In this document: piece by piece, positions 9,965-18,144 of the stretch
How the letters are laid out: every line of letters begins with the position of its first letter
Position numbering within the stretch: the first letter of the stretch is position 1
Assembly: GCF_026008495.1 (NCBI RefSeq)
Contig: NZ_BQUN01000034.1
Span: 158,258-222,257, forward strand
Reading direction: 5' to 3'
From: Streptomyces sp. A012304
Lineage (GTDB): Bacteria > Actinomycetota > Actinomycetes > Streptomycetales > Streptomycetaceae
DNA: 64,000 nucleotides
Program-made: the position numbers and the translations under genes
Notes under the pieces: model-generated
Told to the model about the DNA's origin: nothing
What the model saw: the letters and a program-made list of their open reading frames with translations, nothing else
Database searches by the model: none

Positions 9965-10327
9965 ATGGGTATGGCAGGTTCCACCTTCGACGCCGACACT
10001 CTGCGCCGGGGCATCGAAGCGGACACGTCGGAGACACTGTTGTCGCTCTACGCGGACGACGCGGAACTGCGCGTCGTCGACCGCAACACCCAGCCGAGCC
10101 GTCCCGCCGTGCTGCACGGCCGGGACGAGATCGCCCGGCTGCTCGACGACGTCTACAGCCGCGACATGACGCACAAGCTGGAGGACTGCGTCGTCCAGGG
10201 CGACCGCGCCGCGTACAGCGAGTCCTGCGTGTACTCGGACGGGGTGCGTGTCCTGTCCGAGTCGATGCTCTCGTTGCGCGACGGCAAGATCGTCGATCAG
10301 ACGCTGATCCAGGCCTGGGACGAGTAG
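9965..10327 (+). CDS. nuclear transport factor 2-like (SnoaL-type) protein
   Basis: A 120-residue protein of the NTF2-like superfamily, a cone-shaped alpha+beta barrel used for small-molecule binding or catalysis. Segments LLSLYADDAELRVVD, HGRDEIARLLDDV and LRDGKIVDQTLIQAWDE follow the usual order of helix, strand and terminal strand pair. The ATG at 9965 has a near-perfect ribosome-binding site (AGGAGGT), so the longer frame upstream is not used. Function within this broad superfamily cannot be assigned. It sits alone between the ABC exporter and a glycosyltransferase. Confidence 0.8.
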   Translation: MGMAGSTFDADTLRRGIEADTSETLLSLYADDAELRVVDRNTQPSRPAVLHGRDEIARLLDDVYSRDMTHKLEDCVVQGDRAAYSESCVYSDGVRVLSESMLSLRDGKIVDQTLIQAWDE

Positions 10328-10428
10328 CGGCAGGGACACCGCCCGGCCGGTCACCGCAGCCGGCGGGGCGGTGCGGAGCGGGCCCGTCGGGGCGACGGGA
10401 GTGAAGTGGCCGCTTTCGCAGGGTCGTT

Positions 10429-10457
10429 CACCCCTTCGCCGGCTCCGCGCCCCCATA
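10429..10457 (+). promoter_or_regulatory. candidate promoter giving a leaderless glycosyltransferase mRNA
   Basis: The -35-like TTCACC (10429-10434) and -10-like CATACT (10452-10457) are 17 nt apart. The GTG at 10467 follows the -10 by 9 nt, and there is no purine-rich ribosome-binding site, which suggests that transcription starts at or next to the start codon. Confidence 0.45.
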
Positions 10458-10466
10458 CTGTGCGTC

Positions 10467-11711
10467 GTGCGAGTGGCGATCATGACGGCGGGCTCCCGGG
10501 GCGATGTGGCCCCCTTCACCGGTCTGGGGCACGCGCTGGTGCGCGCGGGCCACGAGGTCACCCTGGTCACCCATGGGCGTTTCGCGCCGCTGGTGGCGGG
10601 ATCGGGCGTGGGCTTCCATCCGCTGCCGGTGGATCCGCGGGCGGAGCTGGAGTCGGAACGGGGACGCGGGCTGCACCGCAGCACCAGCGGCGTGGGCAAG
10701 CTGTTGCGGGTGGCCCGGATGGCACGGGCGCTGGTCGCGGACATGACCGACGACCTGCTGGCCGCCGCCCGCACCAGTGACGTCCTGCTGCTGTCGGCCT
10801 CGATGGCGCCGCTGGGCCACACCATCGCCGAGGGGCTGTCCCTGCCCAGCCTCGGCCTCTACCTCCAACCCGTCGCACCCACACGGGAGTTCGCGCCACC
10901 GATGCTCGGGGGCGGGTCGTGGGGGGCGATCGGCAACCGGCTCGCCGGGCACGGGGTCGAGCTCGCCGTCGAGCAGGTCTTCGCCCCGGCCCTGCCGGTG
11001 GTCCGCGCCCGGCTGGGCCTGCCCGCGGCGCGCCGCCGTGGTGCGGGACGGCGGGCCCGCGAGCGGCACGGGTGGCCCGTCCAGCACGGCTTCAGCGCCG
11101 AGGTGCTGCCCCGCCCCCGCGACTGGCGGCCGGGACTGGACATCGCCGGCTACTGGTGGCCGTACGACCGCGAGCGGCGGCTTCCGGCCATGCTGCGGGA
11201 CTTCCTGGACGCGGGGCCGCCGCCGGTCTTCGTCGGGCTGGGCAGTGCCACGGTGCCCGACCCGGGGCGGGTCAGCGCCGAGATCGTGCGGGCGCTGCGG
11301 CGGGCCGGGCTGCGCGGGGTGATCCAGAGCGGCTGGGCGGGTCTGGCGGCGGACGGCCCGGACATGCTGACCGTCGACGAGGTCCCGCACTCCCTGCTCT
11401 TCCCCGAGACGGCCGCGGTCGTCCACCACTGCGGCGCGGGCACGACGGCGGCCGGGGTACGGGCCGGGGTGCCGGCGGTGCCGGTGCCGATCCAGTTCGA
11501 CGGGGGGTTCTGGGCGGACCGGCTGGTGGCGATCGGAGTGGCGCCGCGCGTGGTCCCGTTGCGCGAGCTGACCGCCGACACGCTGGCGTCGGCGCTGGTG
11601 CGGGCGACCCGCGAGGACCGCTTCAGTGAGCGGGCGCGGGAGGTGGGGGCCCGGGTGCGGGCGGAGGACGGGACGGGACGGGTGGTGGAGGCGGTCGGGC
11701 GGATGGCCTGA
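10467..11711 (+). CDS. MGT/UGT-family glycosyltransferase (first paralogue)
   Basis: A 414-residue GT-B glycosyltransferase of the macrolide/sterol glucosyltransferase group. The N-terminal acceptor domain starts VRVAIMTAGSRGDVAPFTGLGHAL, a signature of GT1 enzymes. The C-terminal donor domain has VFVGLGSATVPD and then VPHSLLFPETAAVVHHCGAGTTAAG, the nucleotide-sugar binding HCGAGTT motif. It probably transfers a sugar from an NDP-sugar to a small lipophilic acceptor in the cytoplasm. I start it at GTG 10467, where the family N-terminus begins, rather than at 10371. A close paralogue lies at 14035-15237 on the other strand. Confidence 0.88.
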   Translation: MRVAIMTAGSRGDVAPFTGLGHALVRAGHEVTLVTHGRFAPLVAGSGVGFHPLPVDPRAELESERGRGLHRSTSGVGKLLRVARMARALVADMTDDLLAAARTSDVLLLSASMAPLGHTIAEGLSLPSLGLYLQPVAPTREFAPPMLGGGSWGAIGNRLAGHGVELAVEQVFAPALPVVRARLGLPAARRRGAGRRARERHGWPVQHGFSAEVLPRPRDWRPGLDIAGYWWPYDRERRLPAMLRDFLDAGPPPVFVGLGSATVPDPGRVSAEIVRALRRAGLRGVIQSGWAGLAADGPDMLTVDEVPHSLLFPETAAVVHHCGAGTTAAGVRAGVPAVPVPIQFDGGFWADRLVAIGVAPRVVPLRELTADTLASALVRATREDRFSERAREVGARVRAEDGTGRVVEAVGRMA

Positions 11712-11941
11712 CGGGCCGGAGCCCGATCCGGTTGTGCGTGCGGGTGGTTGTCCGGCGAGTTCCGCCCGCCGCGCGGCGAGATGGGCCGTCTGCCGCGGCC
11801 CCAGGTACCTGATCGAGGTGCGCGCGCCCGGCCCCGCGCCCCGGGACCACCCCGAGGTGACCGCCGCGTGGGCGCGCGACTGGCCCGGTGAGGAGATCCG
11901 GAAGGCCCGGCCGACGGGCTGAACCGCCGGCGGCCGGCGGG

Positions 11942-12604
11942 TCAGGACGCGCCCGGCGTCCACCCCGTCGGCCGCAGGATGCCGAGCAGTTGGCGGACCA
12001 GTTCGTCCACCACCTCGTCCAGGGTGGCGTCCACCCAGCCGGCGCTCCAGTCGTGCAGGAGGCCGTTGACGCTGCCGATGAACGCCGTCGCCGCGAGGCG
12101 GTAGTCGCGGGGGGCGGCCTCGCCGCGGGCGGCGGCCTGTGTGGCCTCGGCGCAGATCAGGTCGATCCAGCGGGCGCGGCGGGCCAGACGCTGTTCCTCC
12201 AGGCGCGGGCTGACTCCGACGATCTCGACGAAGGTGATGCGGATGCGGCGCGGGTCGCCGGTGACGTCGCCCGCGTAGGCACGGAAGATGGCGGTGGCCC
12301 GGTCGGCGAGCGGCAGGTCCTGGGCGTCGGCGAGCGCGGCCACGACCGCCTCCTCGGCCCAGTCGTTGACCTGGAGGTGCAGCGCCGCCAGGACGTCCTC
12401 CAGGGTGCGGAACTCCTCGTAGAACTGACGGGTCGACAGACCGGCCGCCTCGCTGAGGGCGGCGACCGTCGTGCCCCGGTAGCCGGGGGTGTCGCCGAAC
12501 AGCCGCAGCGCCGCGTCCAGGAATCTGCGGCGCCGCTCGGCCTGCCGCTCCGCGGCGGACTTTCCGGCGTACCGGCCGGTCGGCGCCCTCAGCCTGCCCG
12601 CCAC
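11942..12604 (-). CDS. TetR-family transcriptional regulator
   Basis: A 220-residue regulator with an N-terminal helix-turn-helix (residues about 25-70, TTVAALSEAAGLSTRQFYEEF) and a helical ligand-binding C-domain. GTG 12604 is preceded by GGGGAGGG 4 nt upstream and gives a normal TetR length. The frame continues to 12706 but would run through the palindromes that I take as its operator. It is divergent from the YncE-like gene at 12777, so it probably represses that gene and itself. Its effector is unknown; glycosylated or lipophilic compounds linked to the flanking glycosyltransferases are a guess. Confidence 0.87.
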   Translation of the reverse strand: MAGRLRAPTGRYAGKSAAERQAERRRRFLDAALRLFGDTPGYRGTTVAALSEAAGLSTRQFYEEFRTLEDVLAALHLQVNDWAEEAVVAALADAQDLPLADRATAIFRAYAGDVTGDPRRIRITFVEIVGVSPRLEEQRLARRARWIDLICAEATQAAARGEAAPRDYRLAATAFIGSVNGLLHDWSAGWVDATLDEVVDELVRQLLGILRPTGWTPGAS

Positions 12605-12674
12605 TGGCCCTCCCCTGTCGCTGTGTCGGTCGATTTTGTCGTGTACGCAGTCTTGTGGCGAAGGCCACCCCTTC

Positions 12675-12690
12675 CTTACTTTCCAGTAAG
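12675..12690. promoter_or_regulatory. candidate TetR operator
   Basis: CTTACT-TTCC-AGTAAG is a perfect 6-bp inverted repeat with a 4-bp centre between the divergent TetR and YncE-like genes. Its form matches typical TetR-family operators. Confidence 0.6.
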
Positions 12691-12695
12691 TCAAC

Positions 12696-12717
12696 TCTGA
12701 ACGCACCCGTGTTCAGA
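12696..12717. promoter_or_regulatory. second inverted repeat in the TetR/YncE intergenic region
   Basis: TCTGAAC and GTTCAGA pair perfectly over 7 bp with an 8-bp spacer, 5 bp beyond the first palindrome and 60 bp before the YncE-like start. It could be a second operator or a 5' UTR hairpin. Confidence 0.45.
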
Positions 12718-12776
12718 TCAGGGCGAGCCTTTCCGCGCGCCCACGCACCCGCCCCCACCCAGAGGAGAGAGCACTC

Positions 12777-14033
12777 ATGCCTGCCTTCACCACCAGGCAC
12801 CTATGCTCCGTGGCCGCCGCCCTCGTCCTGACCGTCACCGTCCCCGCGACCGCCGCCTCCGCCGCCACCGCCGCTCCCGGCGCGGCCGCGCTGCGCGAGG
12901 TGATGTTCGTCGGCAACAACTGGGACGGCACCGCCGATGTCATCAAGTCCAGCGGGGACTTCGCGAAGATCGGCCGGATCAACGTCGTCCCCGACAAGGA
13001 CCAGCGGATGGCGGAGATCAACGCCGACCCGATCCGCTGGATCGCCTTCATGACCATCCGCAACAGCGTCGGCGAGGGCCACGACCAGTTCGTCGACGAC
13101 ATGTACTCCACGCCGGACGGCTCCTCGGTGGTCGTCTCGCGGCCCAGCTTCGCCGACGTGGTCTCGATCGACCTGTCGACGGGGGCCATCAACTGGCGCT
13201 TCCCGGTGTCGGGCTTCCGCTCCGACCACATGGCCGTCTCCCCCGACGGCACCCGCGTCGCGGTCTCCGCCTCCACGTCGAACACCGTGCACGTGCTGGA
13301 CATCAACACCGGCAAGCAGCTCGGTTCGTACTCCACGGGGGACAAGCCGCACGAGAACATCTTCACCAAGGACGGCAAGTACATCTACACCATGTCGATC
13401 GGCGAGGTGAACACCGCGCTCGACGCCCCGTGGCTGGACTGGACGAAGGGCGACCGGCGCGTCACCGTCGTCGACGCGACCACCTTCCAGCAGGTCAAGG
13501 TCATCGACATGCGTCAGCGCCTGGACGCGATCGGCCTCTCCGACTACTCGGACGCCGTCCGCCCCGCGGTGCTCTCCCCGGACGAGTCCAAGCTGTACTT
13601 CCAGGTCTCGTTCTTCAACGGCTTCTTCGAGTACGACATCGCCACCGACAAGATCACCCGGACGAAGACCCTGCCGAAGAACCCGGCGACCAGCGACGAC
13701 CGCACCACCTTCGTCAACGACTCGCGTCACCACGGCCTGTCGATGAGCCCCGACGGCAGCAAGCTGTGCGTCGCGGGCACCATGGACGACTACGCGACGG
13801 TCGTGAACCGCGCCACCCTCCAGGAGGGTCCGCTCGTCACCGCGTCCAAGCCCTACTGGGCCACGGTCAGCGGCGACGGCAAGAGCTGTGTCGTCTCCGA
13901 GAGCGGCACCGACCAGGTCACGGCGATCGACTTCGCCACCGGTCGGAAGGTCGTGTCGGTGCCGGTGGGCGACCACCCGCAGCGCGTCCGGCTGGGCCAT
14001 GTCGCCGCCGACTGGACGAGCCCCGGCGACTGA
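12777..14033 (+). CDS. secreted YncE-like beta-propeller protein
   Basis: A 418-residue secreted protein. A signal peptide (residues 1-30, ending in AASAAT) is followed by a seven-bladed propeller of the YncE/SMP type. Repeated blade motifs are MAVSPDGTRVAVS, VHVLDINTGK, LSMSPDGSKLCVAG and VTAIDFATGRKVVSVPVGDHP. These proteins bind ligands or other proteins outside the membrane, and no catalytic residues are evident. A GAGGAGAGAG ribosome-binding site precedes the ATG. It is divergent from the TetR gene and probably under its control. It nearly abuts the convergent glycosyltransferase gene (1 bp between stops). Confidence 0.82.
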   Translation: MPAFTTRHLCSVAAALVLTVTVPATAASAATAAPGAAALREVMFVGNNWDGTADVIKSSGDFAKIGRINVVPDKDQRMAEINADPIRWIAFMTIRNSVGEGHDQFVDDMYSTPDGSSVVVSRPSFADVVSIDLSTGAINWRFPVSGFRSDHMAVSPDGTRVAVSASTSNTVHVLDINTGKQLGSYSTGDKPHENIFTKDGKYIYTMSIGEVNTALDAPWLDWTKGDRRVTVVDATTFQQVKVIDMRQRLDAIGLSDYSDAVRPAVLSPDESKLYFQVSFFNGFFEYDIATDKITRTKTLPKNPATSDDRTTFVNDSRHHGLSMSPDGSKLCVAGTMDDYATVVNRATLQEGPLVTASKPYWATVSGDGKSCVVSESGTDQVTAIDFATGRKVVSVPVGDHPQRVRLGHVAADWTSPGD

Positions 14034-14034
14034 C

Positions 14035-15237
14035 TCACCCGAACCGTTCCGTCAGGAAGCCGACGACGCGTCCCGCCCCGTCCTCCGTCGCCAGCCGGCG
14101 TGCGACGGCCCCGGCCGAGCGGGCGTGCTCCGGCCGGCGCACGGCGCGGTCGACGGCGTCCGCGAGCGCCTCGGCCGTCAGGGACGCGAACGGCAGGGGC
14201 GCGGTGGCGGCGCCCAGCGCGGCCAGCCGTGCCGCCCAGAACGGCTGGTCCGCCGACACCGGCACCGGTACCGCGGGCACCCCGGCGCGCAGTCCGGCCG
14301 CCGCGGTGCCCGCTCCGGCGTGGTGGACCACGGCGGCCGTCCGGGGGAAGAGCAGCTCGTGGGGCACGTCCCCGACGGTGAGGACGTCGTCGCCGTCGGC
14401 GGCGAGCTGTGCGCTGCCGCTCTGCAGGACGCCGCGCAGACCGGCGGCGCGCAGGGCCCGTACGGCGAGGGCACCGAGCCGTTCGCCGTGCCCGGCCGCC
14501 ATGCTGCCGAAGCCGACGAACACGGGCGGCGGGCCGGCCGCGAGGAAGTCCTCCACCTCGGTGGGCAGGCGCGCGGTGTCGACATGGGGCCACCAGGTGC
14601 CGACTATCTCCAGTCCGGGGCGCCAGTCGGACGGGCGCGGCACGAGCGCCGTGCTGAAACCGTGCAGGACGGGCCAGTGCGCCCGCTCCTGCCTGCGGCG
14701 CGTCGCGGCGGGGGTGCGGGCGGGCAGCTCCAGACGGCGGCGCAGCGCGGTGACGGCCGGACCGTAGACGCGGTCGGCCATGCGCAGCGCCAGCCGGCCG
14801 GCGAGGCGGTTGCCGGGGCGGCTCAGTGAGCGGGTGGCGGTCACGGTGGGCGGGAAGTCGCCGGTGGGCGCGGTGGGTTGCAGGTAGACGCCGACCGAGG
14901 GGACGCCGGTGGCCTCGGTGAGGTGCCAGCCGAGCGGGGCGGTGGTGGCCGACAGCAGGAGCAGGTCGGTGTCCGGGGTCACCGCGTCGGCGAAGCCCTG
15001 CCCCAGTTCGGTGATGAAGTCGACGGCGCTGCGCAGGAGTTCGCGTCGGCCCAAGGCGTCGCCGCGCGCCCGGCCGGGCAGTCGGCGGAACTCCGCTCCG
15101 CACGCCCGCGCCAGCGGAGCGAACTCCTCGGTCGCGGCCAGCGCGACGTCGTGTCCCGCGCCACGCAGCCGCGCGCCCAGTCCGGTGTACGGGGCGATGT
15201 CGCCGCGGGATCCGGCGGCGGCGATCAGGATTCTCAC
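14035..15237 (-). CDS. MGT/UGT-family glycosyltransferase (second paralogue)
   Basis: A 400-residue GT-B enzyme clearly paralogous to the one at 10467-11711. Both share the N-terminal AGSRGDIAPYTGLG signature, the VFVGFGSMAAG strand and the C-terminal VPHELLFPRTAAVVHHAGAGTAAAG donor site. Here the motif reads HAGAGT rather than HCGAGT. Its GTG overlaps the TGA of the upstream MerR regulator by 4 nt (GTGA), so the two are translationally coupled. Pairing with a drug-sensing TipA-type regulator suggests induction by a small molecule that the enzyme then glycosylates, possibly as self-protection or detoxification. That role is inference. Confidence 0.88.
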   Translation of the reverse strand: MRILIAAAGSRGDIAPYTGLGARLRGAGHDVALAATEEFAPLARACGAEFRRLPGRARGDALGRRELLRSAVDFITELGQGFADAVTPDTDLLLLSATTAPLGWHLTEATGVPSVGVYLQPTAPTGDFPPTVTATRSLSRPGNRLAGRLALRMADRVYGPAVTALRRRLELPARTPAATRRRQERAHWPVLHGFSTALVPRPSDWRPGLEIVGTWWPHVDTARLPTEVEDFLAAGPPPVFVGFGSMAAGHGERLGALAVRALRAAGLRGVLQSGSAQLAADGDDVLTVGDVPHELLFPRTAAVVHHAGAGTAAAGLRAGVPAVPVPVSADQPFWAARLAALGAATAPLPFASLTAEALADAVDRAVRRPEHARSAGAVARRLATEDGAGRVVGFLTERFG

Positions 15238-16019
15238 GGGTGCTCCTCACCGGGGACGCGGGCCGCGTTGTGGTGCACGGCCTCGCACAGGTAGGCGGCC
15301 AGGCCCGGGCGTTGTTCCGCCACGGGCACGACCAGCGCGAAGGCGCGCGGGTCGGCGACGAAGTCGTCGGCGACACGGCGGTGCATAGCGGGCGGGCAGT
15401 CGGTGAACCAGCGGGTGATGTGCCGGCGGTGTTCCTCGGCGAGGTCCATGGCCCGCTCGCCGTCGGCGGGTTCGCCGGCGTCGAAGGCGTCGAGCAGCGC
15501 GGTGCGCCAGTCGGCGGCCTCGGCCATCAGGCGCCGCCAGTCCTCCTTGCTGTGGGACCCGGCGCGTGCCATGGCCTCCCGCTGCCCCGGAGAGTCGGCC
15601 CACTTCAGCCGGGCCTCGGTGGCGTAGCTGAGGTCGAAGGCGATACCGCCGAAGACGTCGAAGCGTTCCTCCGGGGTGAGGGACACCCCGGTCTGCTGGA
15701 CCTCGATGGCCCGCTCGGCGACCTCCACGAGCCGCTGGAGCCGGGCGATCTCCTCGGTCAACTGCCGCTGTCGCGCCCGGAGCCGGTCCAGGGCGTTGGC
15801 CTGGGGGTCCGTCAGGACGGCGGCGATCTCGTCGAGGGGGAAGCCGAGCGCGCGATAGAAGAGGATCTGCTGGAGCCGGGCCAGATCGGCGTCGTCGTAG
15901 AGCCGGTATCCGGCCCGGCTGCGGCCCTGCGGGGTGAGCAGACCCGTCCGGTCGTAGTGGTGCAGTGTGCGCACCGACACGCCGGCGAAGTCCGCGACCT
16001 GCCGCACGGAGTACCTCAT
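15234..16019 (-). CDS. MerR-family regulator with TipAS-like ligand domain
   Basis: A 261-residue MerR regulator. Residues 1-70 are the winged helix (YSVRQVADFAGVSVRTLHHYDRTGLLTP) and residues 75-120 a dimerisation coiled coil. Residues 140-255 form an all-helical domain resembling TipAS, which binds thiopeptides and diverse drugs; EHRRHITRWFTDCPPAMHRRVADDFVAD is the characteristic part. Such proteins activate their own promoters on ligand binding, by untwisting an over-long spacer. A fitting dyad and a 19-bp spacer are present upstream (16050-16074). It is coupled to the glycosyltransferase downstream. Confidence 0.88.
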   Translation of the reverse strand: MRYSVRQVADFAGVSVRTLHHYDRTGLLTPQGRSRAGYRLYDDADLARLQQILFYRALGFPLDEIAAVLTDPQANALDRLRARQRQLTEEIARLQRLVEVAERAIEVQQTGVSLTPEERFDVFGGIAFDLSYATEARLKWADSPGQREAMARAGSHSKEDWRRLMAEAADWRTALLDAFDAGEPADGERAMDLAEEHRRHITRWFTDCPPAMHRRVADDFVADPRAFALVVPVAEQRPGLAAYLCEAVHHNAARVPGEEHP

Positions 16020-16049
16020 CCATCTGCCCTTTCGTCGAGGTCGAGCCTC

Positions 16050-16074
16050 GACCCTGACGTAAGGGGAGGGTCAA
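16050..16074 (-). promoter_or_regulatory. candidate MerR dyad and self-promoter
   Basis: GACCCT (16050-16055) and AGGGTC (16067-16072) form a perfect 6-bp dyad with an 11-bp centre. On the minus strand TTGACC (16069-16074) is a good -35, followed by a 19-bp spacer typical of MerR-activated promoters. The -10 would be GAGGCT, a weak match. The site lies 31-55 bp before the MerR start. Confidence 0.55.
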
Positions 16075-16081
16075 GCCGCGA

Positions 16082-17935
16082 TCATCCCAGCTTCTGCGCG
16101 ACCCAGGAGGCGAGTTCCGCGCGGGCCGCCGCCAGCAGGGTGGTGGACGGTGCGCTCGCGCCGTTGGTGACCAGGGCGTAGTGCAGGGTGCCCGAGTCGG
16201 AGGTGGTGAGCAGCAGACGGCGGCTGCCCGTGCCGCCCGGCTCGGGGGCCGCGGCGATCTTCGTGGTGTTCGTGTAGGCGGGCGGGGCGTGGACCGTGCC
16301 CAGGTCGGAGACGACGGTGGTGCCGGCGGTCGGGAAGGAGGCGGGCAGATGCAGTTCGGTGGGGGCCGCGGTGCCGTTGGAGCGCCAGACCAGCAGGCCG
16401 TACTGGCCGGAGCCGACCAGCTGGGCCACGTTCGGCAGGGAGCTGGGCACCGGGTTCCAGGTGAGGGTGGTGGAGCCGTCGCGGGAGCGGTCCTCGTAGG
16501 TGAAGGCGAGGGTGGTGCCGCTGGTGGCGCTGGGGTAGATCCGGTCGAGCAGCCGGGCGTCCTGACGCAGCGTCGCCTTGCCGGTGTCGTCGAGGCGTAC
16601 GGCGGAGAGGTCCTCGTCGTTCCAGGCGTCGCCGGTGGTGAGGACCTTGTCGGGGTTGCCGTTCATCAGCTCGTGGTGGCGGCCGTTGTAGATGTCCCAC
16701 TGCCACTGCTGTCCGGAGAGGACGGGGCCGGAGGCCGCCGGGGTCGTCCACCAGTTCGCGCCCTTCACCCGTGAGTCGAGCGCCTGGTACATGGCCTTCA
16801 GGACGGTCGGCGCCTTGTCCGCGACCGTGCCCGCGAGGGGGTGGCCGAACTCGCTGACCACGGCGGTGGTGCCGGCCGCCGCCGCCCGGTCGCGGACCGT
16901 GCCGAAGTCGGTGGCGTACTGGCCGTCGGCCGCCTTGCCCCACATCAGGATGCCGGAGATGGCCTTCTGGTCGTAGAAGTGGGTGTTGAAGACATAGCGG
17001 GAGCCGAGGGTGCCCGCGTCGAGGAGGCCGCCCTCCTCCTTGCTGACGTTGCCGTTCCAGAAGAGGTTCGGCTCGACCAGGGCGGGCTTGTCCTGCCAGC
17101 CGGCCGCGTCCATCCGGGCCCGGAACTTCACATAGAAGGGCCACAGCAGGTCGCGTTCCCAGGTGCGGCTGTTCTGTCCGGAGTCGTAGGTGCCGGCGTA
17201 GGGCTCGTTGTAGGGGTCGAAGCCGACGACGCCGGCGAACTGCTCGGCGGTCAGGTTCTGTTTGACGTAGGCCATGGTCCGCTGGGCGGTGGTGAGGAAG
17301 GCGTCCTGGAGGCCGTACGCGTTGTGCCAGAAGTCGTGCTGGGCGGCCTTGACCGCGCCGTTCTGGGTGATGTTCTGGCCCCAGAGGAAGCAGATGCCGC
17401 AGGACTCGTCGGGGTAATGGCCCAGGTCCACGGCCCACTGGGGGGCGCCGTCGCCGGTGTACCAGCTGTCGGGGTCGAAGAGGTACCGGGAGTAGAGGTC
17501 CTGGTGGAAGTCGGGGTAGACGCGGACGCCGGCGTCGAGGAAGGCGCGCATCTGGTCGGTGGCGGCTGCCAGGTAGGCGGTGTCGACCTGGCCGCGCACC
17601 GGCTCGGCGTAGGCCCAGGAGAGCAGGAAGCGCACGGAGTTCCCGCCGCCGAGGGCGCGCAGGGCGGTCGCCGACTTCTTGGCGTCGGTGACCGAGGCGA
17701 AGGGCAGACCGTTGTTCTCGGCGAGCTTGGTCTCGCCGGAGACGTTGTAGCCGCGCAGGACGACCTCGCGGCCGGCTCCGTCGACGAAGCGGCCGCCGGA
17801 GACCGTGAGGGGGGTGCCGTCGAACGGGAGGGAGTCGGGGAGGGGGGCGGCGGTGGCGGTCGGGGTACCCGTCACCGTCAGGAATCCGCACAGGACGACC
17901 AGAACAGCGAGCAGACGTGCCCGGATATTCGGCAT
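16082..17935 (-). CDS. secreted GH5-family glycoside hydrolase
   Basis: A 617-residue secreted enzyme with a signal peptide (residues 1-30). The (beta/alpha)8 catalytic domain follows the GH5 layout: acid/base Glu244 in FDPYNEPYAG and nucleophile Glu362 in VVSEFGHP, with an early VVLRGYNVSGETK strand. About 170 C-terminal residues form a beta-rich accessory domain like those of endoglycoceramidase-type GH5 proteins, so glycolipids or beta-glucans are possible substrates. The ATG at 17935 puts the signal peptide at the N-terminus; the TTG at 17971 is an unlikely alternative. No CebR-type box is seen upstream, unlike the GH9 gene at 58309. Confidence 0.85.
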   Translation of the reverse strand: MPNIRARLLAVLVVLCGFLTVTGTPTATAAPLPDSLPFDGTPLTVSGGRFVDGAGREVVLRGYNVSGETKLAENNGLPFASVTDAKKSATALRALGGGNSVRFLLSWAYAEPVRGQVDTAYLAAATDQMRAFLDAGVRVYPDFHQDLYSRYLFDPDSWYTGDGAPQWAVDLGHYPDESCGICFLWGQNITQNGAVKAAQHDFWHNAYGLQDAFLTTAQRTMAYVKQNLTAEQFAGVVGFDPYNEPYAGTYDSGQNSRTWERDLLWPFYVKFRARMDAAGWQDKPALVEPNLFWNGNVSKEEGGLLDAGTLGSRYVFNTHFYDQKAISGILMWGKAADGQYATDFGTVRDRAAAAGTTAVVSEFGHPLAGTVADKAPTVLKAMYQALDSRVKGANWWTTPAASGPVLSGQQWQWDIYNGRHHELMNGNPDKVLTTGDAWNDEDLSAVRLDDTGKATLRQDARLLDRIYPSATSGTTLAFTYEDRSRDGSTTLTWNPVPSSLPNVAQLVGSGQYGLLVWRSNGTAAPTELHLPASFPTAGTTVVSDLGTVHAPPAYTNTTKIAAAPEPGGTGSRRLLLTTSDSGTLHYALVTNGASAPSTTLLAAARAELASWVAQKLG

Positions 17936-17945
17936 GTCCACTACA

Positions 17946-17963
17946 GTCCGGTGATTTCCGGAC
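17946..17963. promoter_or_regulatory. inverted repeat upstream of the GH5 gene
   Basis: GTCCGG-TGATTT-CCGGAC is a perfect 6-bp inverted repeat starting 11 bp before the GH5 ATG. It may be an operator or a 5' UTR hairpin; no known regulator consensus was recognised. Confidence 0.35.
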
Positions 17964-18144
17964 ACCGTCAATAGCTTCTGACCCCCGAGTAAGTTGGTTA
18001 TCAGTCACCCCAGGGGTCCGCGCCGTCCCAGCGGCAGCCCGCGCACCCGGCCCCGGCCATCGGAGACGCCCCCCGTCCGACCCGTCTGGGCGCTATGTGT
18101 CATACTCGGCGCCGCTCGTAGCACTATCTGACCGGGGGGCTCTT

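Noticed and set aside
11712..11941. Possible decayed coding remnant after the first glycosyltransferase
   Set aside because: A stretch such as RYLIEVRAPGPAPRDHPEVT looks protein-like, but both strands are open and no start, ribosome-binding site or family could be identified.
17997..18096. Upstream extension of the DUF2617 gene
   Set aside because: The translation is Pro/Ala/Arg-rich without family similarity and it overlaps the promoter region of the divergent GH5 gene.
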